Assembly: GCA_002748665.1 (NCBI GenBank)
Contig: PDTB01000015.1
Coordinates: 62,001 to 126,000, forward strand
Direction: 5' to 3'
Length of the DNA stretch: 64,000 bases
DNA from: Dethiosulfovibrio peptidovorans
GTDB taxonomy: Bacteria > Synergistota > Synergistia > Synergistales > Dethiosulfovibrionaceae
Shown here: piece after piece, positions 8,029 to 16,542 of the stretch
How positions within the stretch are numbered: the stretch's first letter is position 1
Layout: each line of letters opens with the position of its first letter
Notes under the pieces: model-generated
What the model was told of the DNA's origin: nothing
Database searches by the model: none
The model's input: only the letters and a program-made list of their open reading frames with translations
Position numbers and translations under genes: made by a program

Positions 8029-8676
8029 TCAGGAGAGATGAGAAAAATCCACAGTTCGATCAGCGAAGAGGCGGGCATCTTCCTGATCGTGTGTTACCAA
8101 AAGAGCCGTCGTTTTGGCATCGCTCAGGATGGATCGAAGATCCTGACGTATCCGGGCTTTTAGATGAGCATCGAGATTCGAGAAGGGCTCATCCAAAAGA
8201 AGAATGCGAGGCGATGGGGCCAAGGCACGAGCGATAGCCACCCGCTGTTGCTGACCGCCGCTGAGCTCGTGAGGGTAGGCGTCCTCATGACCGTCCATAT
8301 GGCAGAGCTCCAGGGTTTCTCGAACCCGCCGACGACGTTCGACTTCTTTCTGTCCATGAAGACCGAAGGCCACGTTTTTACGGACTGTCATATGAGGAAA
8401 CAAGGCGTAGTCCTGAAAGACCATGCCGACCTGGCGGTGCTCAGGCTCGACAAAAACAGTCTCGGAGGCTACGACTTCATCGCCGATGCAGATCCTCCCT
8501 GCCTGATTTCGCTCCAATCCCGCCACCAACCGAAGAAGCGTGCTTTTTCCACAACCGCTGGGCCCCAAAAGCGCCACAATCTCCCGATCCGAAATAGAGA
8601 GAAACAGGTCGTGAAGGACGGCACGCTCCTGAGAGACATACCAAAATCCAACCTCCTCCAACATGAGACAGGCCAT
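8029..8676 (-). CDS. fbpC: Fe3+ ABC importer ATPase, short form
   Basis: 215 residues. Walker A GPSGCGKSTLL (about 38-48), Q-loop VFQDYALFPHMTV, signature LSGGQQQRVAIARAL, Walker B ILLLDEPFSNLD and the H-loop VTHDQEDA are all present, in the style of FbpC/PotA-group ATPases. The protein stops soon after the H-loop, so the C-terminal regulatory (TOBE-like) region of about 100-130 residues found in most FbpC proteins is missing. It overlaps the permease gene by one base (TAATG) and is the last gene of the operon. Probably functional, since the catalytic core is complete. Confidence 0.85.
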   Translation of the reverse strand: MACLMLEEVGFWYVSQERAVLHDLFLSISDREIVALLGPSGCGKSTLLRLVAGLERNQAGRICIGDEVVASETVFVEPEHRQVGMVFQDYALFPHMTVRKNVAFGLHGQKEVERRRRVRETLELCHMDGHEDAYPHELSGGQQQRVAIARALAPSPRILLLDEPFSNLDAHLKARIRQDLRSILSDAKTTALLVTHDQEDARLFADRTVDFSHLS

Positions 8677-10280
8677 TAACGTGGACTCCTTTTTTTCATG
8701 ATATGAAGAAAGACCATAGGCAAGGCACTCAAGCCCACAATCATCAGAGATGCCATTGAGGATTCAGGGAGCATCTCGTCGTGAGCGTACTCAAAAACCT
8801 TGGTAGCCAGGGTGGAAAAATTGAAGGGCCGGAGGAGGAGGACCAGAGGGAGTTCCTTCACTATATCCACAAAGGTGAGGATATACGCAGTCACTAAGGC
8901 GTCTTTCATCATAGGGATGTCGATTTGGAGAAGGCTGGCCAGGCGACCATGGCCCAGAGTGCGAGCCGTCTCGGTGAACCGGGTGCCGATTCCCTCAAAA
9001 CCGCTTTCCACTGCCTGAAAGGCCACGGCCATATACCGGATAGAGTACCCGGTGATAACCATGATCAGAGTCCTGCTGAGGCCGGTCGACAACAATCGGT
9101 CAGCCTCGACGAAAAAAAGAAGCACCGTCACGGCAATGACGGCCCCCGGTATGGAATACCCCGTCACTGCCAGTCGGGAGCATACGGATGAGAGCCTATT
9201 AGGGAAGTGGCGCCGGTAGTTGGCGACGATAAGGGCAAACACCAGAATGATTGCACTGCACGAGAGCCCCAAAGCCATAGAATTAAAGGTTATCGCCTCC
9301 AAATCATGGTAGCGAATTGCGTGGCGACTGGCCACAGCCCATACGATCATCTGCCCCAAAGGCACCAGAACACCTATGGCAAAAACCCCATAGGTAAAGA
9401 GCATGATCCCCACCTTGGTCCATCCTCTGGCCCTGATCGTCTGAATGGGGCGTGGTCTGGTTGACGCTGCAACAGATCGTCGGGGATCCCTGAGCGCTCG
9501 CTCGGACCAGGTGATCAGGAGGACAACCACGAGGAGGATCGCCGAGAGCCTCAGAGCCGCCTGAACATCGGAGAAGGATATCCAAGCCTTGAAAATAGCC
9601 GTTCCAAAGACGGGCAAACCGAAAAATGACACCACCCCATAGTCGCTGAGGACCTCCAGAACAACGAGGGTACCGCCAGCAACGACAGCGTTTCTGGCCA
9701 GAGGAAGAACGACAAAAAGAAAGACTCCTCCAGGGGAACGGCCCAGGGTCCGTCCCGCCTCAATGAACTGGGAGGATTGGCCGGCCAGAAAGGAACGAAC
9801 GATCATGTACGTATAAGGATAGAGAAACACGGAAAAGAGAACCACGGCACCCTTCAGAGACATGATGTCCAGAGCCCCCGGAGGAACCTGTACACCCAGA
9901 CCCCGAAGCCCCGACTGGACCATCCCCGTGTATCCCAGGAATCCAACGTAGGTGGTGGCACCGATGAAAGGAGGAATTGCCAAGGGGAGGACTAACCCTA
10001 CAGACAGGAGCCTTCGCCCCGGAAAGTCGTAGACCGTGACAAACCACGCCAGAGAGACGGCGACAACCGTACTCAGGATCAGGACGCCGAGAGCCAGTTG
10101 CGTTGACGTAACGACGTACTCCCAGAGCAACACATCCCGAATATGAACCCATGTCTGGGAGGAGGCATCCAGGAGATGCAGAATTACATTAAGACCAAGC
10201 AGCACGATCATCGAGACGATGATCGTGCTGCTTATAGCCCATCCGTTGCAACGCAGAGAACCGAACGGTTTTATTTCCAT
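8676..10280 (-). CDS. fbpB: Fe3+ ABC importer permease, two fused domains
   Basis: 534 residues with about twelve membrane segments in two tandem permease modules, the usual form of FbpB. Each half carries an EAA-like loop: EAGRTLGRSPGGVFLFVVLP in the first, and ETARTLGHGRLASLLQIDIP in the second. These loops dock the ATPase. The gene overlaps the binding-protein gene by ten bases and the ATPase gene by one base. Confidence 0.9.
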   Translation of the reverse strand: MEIKPFGSLRCNGWAISSTIIVSMIVLLGLNVILHLLDASSQTWVHIRDVLLWEYVVTSTQLALGVLILSTVVAVSLAWFVTVYDFPGRRLLSVGLVLPLAIPPFIGATTYVGFLGYTGMVQSGLRGLGVQVPPGALDIMSLKGAVVLFSVFLYPYTYMIVRSFLAGQSSQFIEAGRTLGRSPGGVFLFVVLPLARNAVVAGGTLVVLEVLSDYGVVSFFGLPVFGTAIFKAWISFSDVQAALRLSAILLVVVLLITWSERALRDPRRSVAASTRPRPIQTIRARGWTKVGIMLFTYGVFAIGVLVPLGQMIVWAVASRHAIRYHDLEAITFNSMALGLSCSAIILVFALIVANYRRHFPNRLSSVCSRLAVTGYSIPGAVIAVTVLLFFVEADRLLSTGLSRTLIMVITGYSIRYMAVAFQAVESGFEGIGTRFTETARTLGHGRLASLLQIDIPMMKDALVTAYILTFVDIVKELPLVLLLRPFNFSTLATKVFEYAHDEMLPESSMASLMIVGLSALPMVFLHIMKKRSPR

Positions 10281-11284
10281 CCTGCCTTATCAAAGATCAT
10301 TGCAGCCTCTGCGGAGAACTTGCCCAGATTCTCGAAGTCTACTTTCTGAGTGGAGAAAGAGCCCCATGAGGCCTGAACTTTCGGAAGAGCAACGGCCGGG
10401 TTCAGGGGGAACTCACCGTTGGCTTCGGCATAAAGCCTCTGCACGGGCTCACTGGAGAGGTACTCCAGGAACTTCACGGCGTTATCCCGGTTTTTAGCAC
10501 CGGCCACCATGGCAGCCACACTCAGGTTCAGATGGGTGTTCTTCGGGAAGATCAGCCCGATCTTTCCGGGAACCGCCGCCTCGGCCTGGTCAGAAGAACG
10601 AAGCATCTTGATGTAATAATAAGAGTTCATGATAGCCAGATCGCCCTCACCGGCCACTATTGCCTTGGCCTGGGCCCGATCGTTGCCCTTAGGGGTTCTG
10701 GCGAAGTTTGCCACTATGCCCTTGGCCCACTGAGCGGCTTTCTCAGGACCGTAGAGCTGGATAAACGAGGCAAGAAGGGTGACGTTATAGGACGAGGAGG
10801 AGCTCCGGACCAAAACCTTGCCCTTCCAGCGAGGAGCGGTCAGATCATCGTACGTTTTGATGGTCGACGGGTCCACCCGATCCAGGCTGTAGGCGATAAT
10901 CCGGGCTCGGGATGTGATGCCCATCCAGCCCTTGCCACGGTAGTTTTGAGGGATGTTTTTCTCCACGGTTTTTGAGCTATACTCGCCCAGAAGCCCCCGA
11001 TCCTTCAGGGGATAGAGGATCTCGGCCCCCACAGAGAGGAACAGATCAGCCTCGGACTGCCCCTTCTCCCTGGTAAGACGCTCCAGGAGCTGATTCCCTT
11101 TGCCCTCGACCACGTTGATCTTTATTCCTGTCTCTTTTTCGAAAGACGCATAGACCTCTTTGTCCACATCGTAGTGTCGTGCCGAGTATATGTTCAGGGT
11201 GTTCCCGTCGGCACTCCACGCACTCAGAGGCGAAAAAACGGCCAGAATGGCTACAAGGGCGCACATATTTCTAAAGTTCTTCAT
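10271..11284 (-). CDS. fbpA: Fe3+ ABC importer periplasmic binding protein
   Basis: 337 residues with a signal peptide of about 24 (cut near SAWSADG). LNIYSARHYDVDKEVYASFE near the mature N-terminus is characteristic of the FutA/FbpA group, and NSYYYIKML contains the adjacent tyrosines that bind ferric iron in this family. It is the first gene of the iron operon, with AAAGGTGG nine bases before the ATG and a strong promoter upstream. Confidence 0.9.
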   Translation of the reverse strand: MKNFRNMCALVAILAVFSPLSAWSADGNTLNIYSARHYDVDKEVYASFEKETGIKINVVEGKGNQLLERLTREKGQSEADLFLSVGAEILYPLKDRGLLGEYSSKTVEKNIPQNYRGKGWMGITSRARIIAYSLDRVDPSTIKTYDDLTAPRWKGKVLVRSSSSSYNVTLLASFIQLYGPEKAAQWAKGIVANFARTPKGNDRAQAKAIVAGEGDLAIMNSYYYIKMLRSSDQAEAAVPGKIGLIFPKNTHLNLSVAAMVAGAKNRDNAVKFLEYLSSEPVQRLYAEANGEFPLNPAVALPKVQASWGSFSTQKVDFENLGKFSAEAAMIFDKAGWK

Positions 11285-11368
11285 CGATTTATGCCACCTT
11301 TCTCAGTGATTGGGAGGCCTCAAGACCTCCAGACGGGGCTCGTGTTTGAGCCTTAAAACTTTTACAAA

Positions 11369-11396
11369 AGTATATATGATGAGACCGTCTTGTCAA
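11369..11396 (-). promoter_or_regulatory. promoter of iron importer operon
   Basis: Minus-strand TTGACA (11391-11396), 16-base spacer, TATACT (11369-11374). The 85-base leader holds two small inverted repeats (GGCTC/GAGCC and GAGG/CCTC) but no clear Fur box. Confidence 0.75.
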
Positions 11397-11500
11397 CATC
11401 GATTTTTATTCCAGGAAACGTACGATCGATGGAACTTCAGTGGTATGATCTGTCATAACAAAGATCGCCCCGGCGGCGACGAAAAGGCAGGTGAGTCATC

Positions 11501-11998
11501 GTGGCGTTTGCAACTGGGTGGCAGTTCTGGACGCTTCTTGCGATCCTCCTCCTTCTGGGAGAGATCGTATCACCGGGGTTTGTCCTGGGGTGCTTTGCCC
11601 TGGGATGTTTCCCGCCCCTTATCCTGAGCTTTGTATGGCCTCGTTTGTTTCAAGTGACCATGAACGGCAAGGTGACTATGGTCCTCTTTGCTCTGTCGTC
11701 GGTGCTGGGACTGTGGCTTCTCCGTCCCAGCCTGGTCCGTCGGCTCTACGGCCAATCTCATAGAAAATCGGACGTGGACGCTATGGAAGGAGCCCGGGCA
11801 ATGGTAACAGTGGCTATTCCCAGTGGGTCCCAGGGAGGGTACGTGAAAGTCCGGGGCACCGAGTGGTGGGCCTTCCACCAGGACGGGGACCCCGTCCCGG
11901 TAGGGCGGGAGGTCGAGATCGTAAGGATTTCAGGCGCTAAGGTGATCGTTCGGGATACTCAGGATACCGGCGCCCTATCGAAGAACGGTTCGAACTGA
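11501..11998 (+). CDS. NfeD-family membrane protein
   Basis: 165 residues from a GTG start with AGGTGAG upstream. The first 75 residues hold about three membrane segments; the last 75 form the small beta-barrel (OB) domain of NfeD proteins (ARAMVTVAIPSGSQGGYVKV, then VGREVEIVRISGAKVIV). Short NfeD proteins work with the SPFH protein encoded next door in membrane organisation. An extended -10 (TGGTATGAT, 11441-11449) may be its promoter. Confidence 0.87.
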   Translation: MAFATGWQFWTLLAILLLLGEIVSPGFVLGCFALGCFPPLILSFVWPRLFQVTMNGKVTMVLFALSSVLGLWLLRPSLVRRLYGQSHRKSDVDAMEGARAMVTVAIPSGSQGGYVKVRGTEWWAFHQDGDPVPVGREVEIVRISGAKVIVRDTQDTGALSKNGSN

Positions 11999-12016
11999 AA
12001 GGAGAGGATGAAACCT

Positions 12017-12964
12017 ATGTCTCAGGTCTTTGGGGTAATCGATAGCCTTATGGACTCGGCCCTGATCTGGGCCCTGGTCTTTTTGGCGGTGGCCCTGCTG
12101 GTCTCTGGAGTAAAGATCGTTCCTCAGGCTCATCGGATGGTGGTGGAGCGACTCGGTAAGTTTCACAGGATCTTGACTCCGGGAGTCAACGTCATCTTTC
12201 CCGTTTTGGACCGGACCAAAAAGGTCGAATGGTACTTCGGGGCCTCCCTGCGCAGCACCGCCAGTCTTGATATGAGGGAGCAGGTACTGGACTTTCCCAA
12301 ACAAAACATCATCTCCAAAGACAACGTGGTCATGGAGATCAACGCCCTGCTCTACTTCCAGATCAGCGATCCCTTTAAAGCGATCTACGAGATAGCCAAC
12401 CTTCCCCTGGCCCTGGAGAAGCTTACCCAGACCTCCCTGCGAAGCGTCATGGGTGAGATGGAGCTGGACGAGATCTTCAGCAAGAGAAGCGAGATCAATG
12501 AACGGCTTCGGACCACCCTGGATGAGGCCAGCGACGTCTGGGGCGTGAAGGTAAGCCGGGTGGAGATTCAGGACGTAAACCCTCCGGCATCGGTTCAGGA
12601 AGCCATGCAGCGACAAATGGAAGCTGAACGGACCCGGAGGGCGGTGGTGACCGAGGCCAACGGCCAAAGGGACGCCGAGATGAATCGAGCTGAGGGGAGA
12701 AAACGAGCTATCGAGCTGGAGGCTGAGGGAAAGGCCAACGCCCGAATCAGGCTGGCCCAAGCCGAAGCTGAGGCGTTGTCGGCTGTGGCCGTGGCCCTGT
12801 CAGCTCATGGAGGAAAGGACCCAGCAGCCTATCTCATCGCTGTGAAGTACCTGGAGTCGTTAAAGGAGATGGCCGCTGGGGACGGGACCAAAACAGTCTA
12901 CCTGCCCTATGAAGCGTCGTCTATTCTGAGTTCGGTTGGAGCAATGAAGGAGGTATTTAAGTGA
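12017..12964 (+). CDS. SPFH/Band 7 (stomatin/paraslipin-like) membrane protein
   Basis: About 315 residues. One N-terminal membrane helix (ALIWALVFLAVALLVSGV), the SPFH domain (QAHRMVVERLGKFHRILTPG, then NVVMEINALLYFQISDPFKA), and a C-terminal coiled coil rich in Ala, Glu and Arg. Residues ..WGVKVSRVEIQDVNPP.. are typical. I prefer the ATG at 12017 because the GGAGAGG sequence directly abuts the ATG at 12008. It is co-transcribed with NfeD, the usual pairing, and likely scaffolds membrane microdomains. Confidence 0.88.
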   Translation: MSQVFGVIDSLMDSALIWALVFLAVALLVSGVKIVPQAHRMVVERLGKFHRILTPGVNVIFPVLDRTKKVEWYFGASLRSTASLDMREQVLDFPKQNIISKDNVVMEINALLYFQISDPFKAIYEIANLPLALEKLTQTSLRSVMGEMELDEIFSKRSEINERLRTTLDEASDVWGVKVSRVEIQDVNPPASVQEAMQRQMEAERTRRAVVTEANGQRDAEMNRAEGRKRAIELEAEGKANARIRLAQAEAEALSAVAVALSAHGGKDPAAYLIAVKYLESLKEMAAGDGTKTVYLPYEASSILSSVGAMKEVFK

Positions 12965-12995
12965 CGGTCGCACTGGCACGAGGAAAGGGGCCGAC

Positions 12996-13307
12996 CTATA
13001 CTCCGCCCTTCAGGACGGTAACCAGGGCCGAGGCGGCGATGGCGCCGAAGACAACCGCAGTGGGGTTCAAGCCCCGCCAGGCCAGAAAAACTGCCGCGGC
13101 GGCACCTGCAACGGAGCTCAGACGCTCCCCCGTAGCGATGAAGACATCCGGCACAATTAAGGCGCCTAAAACAGCGTAGGGGACGGAGCGAAAAAAATCG
13201 TCCCAGAAGGGGTGGAGCTTGCGGCCTCCCAAAAAGATCATGGGGATCACGCGAGGTATGGCGGTGACCAGAGCCATACCCAACGCCACGAGAATCGGCC
13301 GAGTCAT
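12996..13307 (-). CDS. azlD: AzlD-type small subunit of branched-chain amino acid exporter
   Basis: 103 residues with about four hydrophobic segments (ILVALGMALVTAIPRVIP.., AVLGALIVPDVF.., VAGAAAAVFLAWRG.., AVVFGAIAASALVTVL). The ATG at 13307 overlaps the AzlC stop as ATGA; an upstream in-frame start at 13343 would lie inside azlC. AzlC and AzlD together export branched-chain amino acids. Confidence 0.87.
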   Translation of the reverse strand: MTRPILVALGMALVTAIPRVIPMIFLGGRKLHPFWDDFFRSVPYAVLGALIVPDVFIATGERLSSVAGAAAAVFLAWRGLNPTAVVFGAIAASALVTVLKGGV

Positions 13308-14017
13308 GGAGCGCTCCCCGTGGTGTCCGATGCTCTTCGCCATGCACCTACCGATGCGGCGCCCACCGTCGCTGCGACGATGCCCCAGCCTGTTCCCAGG
13401 GTACGCAGGGGAGAGAGACGGAAGAGCAGGTGGAGCCCCATAGCGGTTAAGGCCACGATCAGGGCGTGGCGATCAACCCTGATCCGGGGAACCAGGAGAG
13501 TGATAAACATGGCATACAGGGCTATACCCATGCTGTTTCGAATCACAGAGGGCATAGCCGACGCCACCAGAGCCCCCGCAGCCGTGCCTCCACACCAGGC
13601 CAGATAGGCTACGATGTTGAGACTCAGGCAGAAGCTCGGGGAGATGGGCCCCTCATCCCGCAAAGAAGCCACGGAAAAGGTCTCGTCGGTGATCCCCAAC
13701 GCCACGAGAGCGGCGATCCCTTTGCCCGTCTCGGGTTCCATTCGCCGGGAGAGGGTCGATGTCATAAGGAAATTGCGGATGTTGAGCACCAGGGTGGTCA
13801 GGACGATCTCCCCGGTAGATGCCCCCAAAGCCATGAGATTCACCGCCACGAACTGACTGGCACCAGCGAAGACCAACAGAGACAGACACAGGGTCTCCAT
13901 GGCTGTAAGACCTGCCGATGTTCCCACAAGTCCAAAGGTAACGCCAATAGGCAGGTATCCCACGGCGATAGGGACGCCTGCTCTTAATCCGGCTATGGCA
14001 TTCTGATACCTGGTCAT
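13304..14017 (-). CDS. azlC: AzlC-type branched-chain amino acid exporter large subunit
   Basis: 237 residues with about six or seven membrane segments. AGLRAGVPIAVGYLPIGVTF near the N-terminus and FAGASQFVAVNLMALGAS are typical AzlC motifs. GGAGGGG lies five bases before the ATG. The pair is convergent with the SPFH gene. Confidence 0.9.
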   Translation of the reverse strand: MTRYQNAIAGLRAGVPIAVGYLPIGVTFGLVGTSAGLTAMETLCLSLLVFAGASQFVAVNLMALGASTGEIVLTTLVLNIRNFLMTSTLSRRMEPETGKGIAALVALGITDETFSVASLRDEGPISPSFCLSLNIVAYLAWCGGTAAGALVASAMPSVIRNSMGIALYAMFITLLVPRIRVDRHALIVALTAMGLHLLFRLSPLRTLGTGWGIVAATVGAASVGAWRRASDTTGSAP

Positions 14018-14334
14018 GGGATCCCCTCCGTCGATAAAAATTTAGAAAATTTTACCACAGATTGACATGGTTTTTGTTTTTTAGAAGGGGTATCGCTACG
14101 ACTTCATTGACAAATAGCCAATCATCGTCAAAACGAGGATGGCGAACTCACCCAGAGCGACATTATGGCACCTCATGTCGACGAGCACCGAGTTCCTCAA
14201 CTCCACTGGTGAAGCAATTGACAGAGGTGCTCTCAGCAGCTATTCTGATGAAACGCGCGTGGACACGACCTTTGGCCTTCGTCGCCATATGTCGCCTGGA
14301 GTGAATCTGGAAAAGAACACAAGGGAGAGACGCC
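14018..14334. other. 317-base intergenic stretch, no supported gene
   Basis: This stretch separates the divergent azlCD and LysE-type genes. An AT-rich segment with TAAAAT near 14053-14058 (minus) could be the azlC -10, without a clear -35. The rest carries open frames on both strands without recognisable protein, and no riboswitch that I can support. Confidence 0.4.
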
Positions 14335-14940
14335 ATGGAATCGGTGGACATAACGGCCCTTTTAACCTACGTAATCGCCACAAACTACAGCCCGGGGCCC
14401 AACAACATCAGCGCCGCTGCCATGGGAGCCCGTTGGGGTCTGCGTCGGAGCTGGGGATATATCTTGGGTATCGTCGTTGGATTTTTCGTCATCATGTTCC
14501 TCTGTGGTTTTTTATCGTCAGTTCTGACGACGATCCTACCCGGGATCGTCCCCACGATGCGCTGGATCGGCGGAGCCTACATCCTGTGGCTGGCCTATTC
14601 TGTGGCCAAAAGTGCCCCCACCTCGCAATCCCTGGACGAGGGCATTGCCCTTCGCGGGTTTGTCAAAGGGCTTGCCCTCCAGTTCGTGAACCCCAAAGTC
14701 ATCCTTTACGGACTTACCCTGTACGGGGCCTTTCTGGCCCCCATTCTGGGACAACCCGGACCGGTGCTCCTGTCCTCAGTCCTCCTCTCCCTCCTGGCCC
14801 TGACGTCCCTTATCCTGTGGACCGCCTTCGGTGCCGGAATCAACCGGTACTTTCAGAGCCACACCAGACAGAGGCTCCTGAACGGTGCCTTCGCCCTGCT
14901 CTTAATCTACACTGCCGCATCAGTTGTGGGCCTACTCTGA
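14335..14940 (+). CDS. LysE/RhtB-family amino acid exporter
   Basis: 201 residues with about six membrane segments. The N-terminal NYSPGPNNISAAAMGARWG is the conserved SPGP-type motif of LysE exporters; LALQFVNPKVILYGLTLYG is the second family motif. AAGGGAGAG precedes the ATG. Together with azlCD it suggests that excess amino acids released from peptides are pumped out. Confidence 0.88.
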   Translation: MESVDITALLTYVIATNYSPGPNNISAAAMGARWGLRRSWGYILGIVVGFFVIMFLCGFLSSVLTTILPGIVPTMRWIGGAYILWLAYSVAKSAPTSQSLDEGIALRGFVKGLALQFVNPKVILYGLTLYGAFLAPILGQPGPVLLSSVLLSLLALTSLILWTAFGAGINRYFQSHTRQRLLNGAFALLLIYTAASVVGLL

Positions 14941-14963
14941 TCCCACAAACGTCTCTTCACCAT

Positions 14964-15000
14964 AAAATGACGGGCACCCCTCTGGGATGCCCGTCATTTT
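14964..15000. terminator. bidirectional terminator
   Basis: AAAATGACGGGCA (14964-14976) pairs perfectly with TGCCCGTCATTTT (14988-15000). It ends the exporter gene (+) and the convergent binding-protein gene (-). Confidence 0.88.
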
Positions 15001-15008
15001 TAGATCTG

Positions 15009-16541
15009 TCATTGTACAAAGGTCACGATAGAGAAGTCATTCAAACAACCGTCGCAGAAGCGATCGACGCCTTTCACGTCCTTTCGAACCCCGTAGAGTT
15101 CCTCAGGAACTGCCAAAGCCACCACTGGATGAAGTTCATCCAGACGGAGCCAGATTTTCTGCAGAATTTTTTCCCGTTCGACAGGGTCTACCGTAGCGTT
15201 CGCCCTGTCGATCTCTTCGTCCACGACGGTGTCCTTCAGGAGCGTCCAGTTGGTGGACCCTATGCTTTCCGAATGAAACAGGGAGAGCCAGAACTGTCCG
15301 GCGTCGCGGTTCGTCTGCATACCCCAGGCGCTGATGATGAGATCCTGTTCGCTGCTCTTCATCTTCTCATCGAAAACACCGGACTCGAAGACCTTGATAT
15401 TCACTTTAATCCCCACCTGAGCCAGCATGGACTGAAGGACCGTGGCCCCGTTCACTCGATCCTGGAAGTTACTGATCCACAGATCCAGCTCCATGCCGTC
15501 ACCGTATCCCGCCTCCATAAGGAGGGCTTTAGCTTTTTTGGGATCGTAAGGGTAGACACAGGATTCGGCCGGTGTGAACGTGCTGAGGGGAACGACGGGT
15601 CCAGAAGGCTGTTCAGAATTGCCCTGATAGACCACTTGATTGAAGGCTTCCTTGTTGATGGCATAGTCGATGGCCAGACGAACCTTTGGGTTATCCAAAG
15701 GTTTTTTCTGGGTATTCATGCCAAGATATATCAGACGCAGGCCCTGGGCTTTTACCACCTGAACCTGGGACGACTCGTTCAGCCGATCGTAGTCGCTGGG
15801 AGGTACCGAGTAGACCAGATCAACCTTGTCGGTTTCCAGGGCGATGATCCGGCTGCTATCGTCAGGCAGGACAACCACCGTGAGGTTTTCGAAGGCAGGT
15901 TTTTTCCCGTGGTAACCTTCAAAGGTCTTGAGCTCAACCTTCTCGCCCTTCACCCATTTCTTGAAGGAGAAGGGGCCGGTCCCCACGGGATTCCTGAAGT
16001 ATTCCGCTCCGCTTGTCTCCACAGCCTTTTTGCTGTAGATGCTGGCATAGGGGTGTTTCATGGACTCAAGCCATCCGCCCACGGGCCCCCTGGTCTTTAC
16101 GATGAAGGTATAAGGATCGATGATCTCGAATCCATCGGGGTCCATGTACTTCGCTTTCGACCCAGCATAGACTGAATCCTTGGACATGGCCCGCTTCAAC
16201 GAAAAGACCACGTCCTCAGCTGTTAGTTCCTCTCCGTTGTGGAACTTAACCCCTTTTTTCAGGTAGAATTTGTACGTCTGAGGGTCTAGAATTTCCCAGC
16301 GCTCGGCCAGGACGGGAACGAGCTTTTTCGTGTGACCATCGACTGTGACCAGGGGCTCGTTGATCTGTTTGATGACGGCGAAGGAAATAGTGTCAACAGC
16401 CTGTAAAGGATCCAGGGTCTTGGCATCGCCTCGGAGTCCCACCCGCAAATCCTTCTGCTCTCCGCTGAAAGCACAGGTCGCCGATACCCCAAGCACACAC
16501 AACAACAACACGCTCTTCCATACGTTCGTACCTCTTCTCAT
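15009..16541 (-). CDS. peptide ABC transporter substrate-binding protein (family 5), orphan
   Basis: 510 residues; signal peptide of about 26 (ends ATCAFSGE). The SBP family 5 pattern is clear: LVPVLAERWEI, GVKFHNGEELTAEDVVFSLKRA and NPVGTGPFSFKKWVKGEKV. It is a close paralogue of the protein at 33332-34864, with long identical stretches. It starts two bases after the stop of the M20 gene, whose last codons contain its ribosome-binding site. No permease or ATPase genes accompany it, so it probably borrows those of the 29.4-33.2 kb operon. Confidence 0.9.
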   Translation of the reverse strand: MRRGTNVWKSVLLLCVLGVSATCAFSGEQKDLRVGLRGDAKTLDPLQAVDTISFAVIKQINEPLVTVDGHTKKLVPVLAERWEILDPQTYKFYLKKGVKFHNGEELTAEDVVFSLKRAMSKDSVYAGSKAKYMDPDGFEIIDPYTFIVKTRGPVGGWLESMKHPYASIYSKKAVETSGAEYFRNPVGTGPFSFKKWVKGEKVELKTFEGYHGKKPAFENLTVVVLPDDSSRIIALETDKVDLVYSVPPSDYDRLNESSQVQVVKAQGLRLIYLGMNTQKKPLDNPKVRLAIDYAINKEAFNQVVYQGNSEQPSGPVVPLSTFTPAESCVYPYDPKKAKALLMEAGYGDGMELDLWISNFQDRVNGATVLQSMLAQVGIKVNIKVFESGVFDEKMKSSEQDLIISAWGMQTNRDAGQFWLSLFHSESIGSTNWTLLKDTVVDEEIDRANATVDPVEREKILQKIWLRLDELHPVVALAVPEELYGVRKDVKGVDRFCDGCLNDFSIVTFVQ

Positions 16542-16542
16542 C

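Noticed and set aside
14200-14334. Resemblance to a lysine riboswitch (GGTGAAG..AGAGGTGC) before the LysE-type gene
   Set aside because: Only the first few bases match; the conserved downstream segments and P1 pairing are missing.
14139-16175. A 678-codon open frame on the plus strand
   Set aside because: It runs through the LysE-type exporter in another frame and antisense to the peptide-binding protein, with no recognisable domains; the genuine genes on both strands have clear motifs and ribosome sites.
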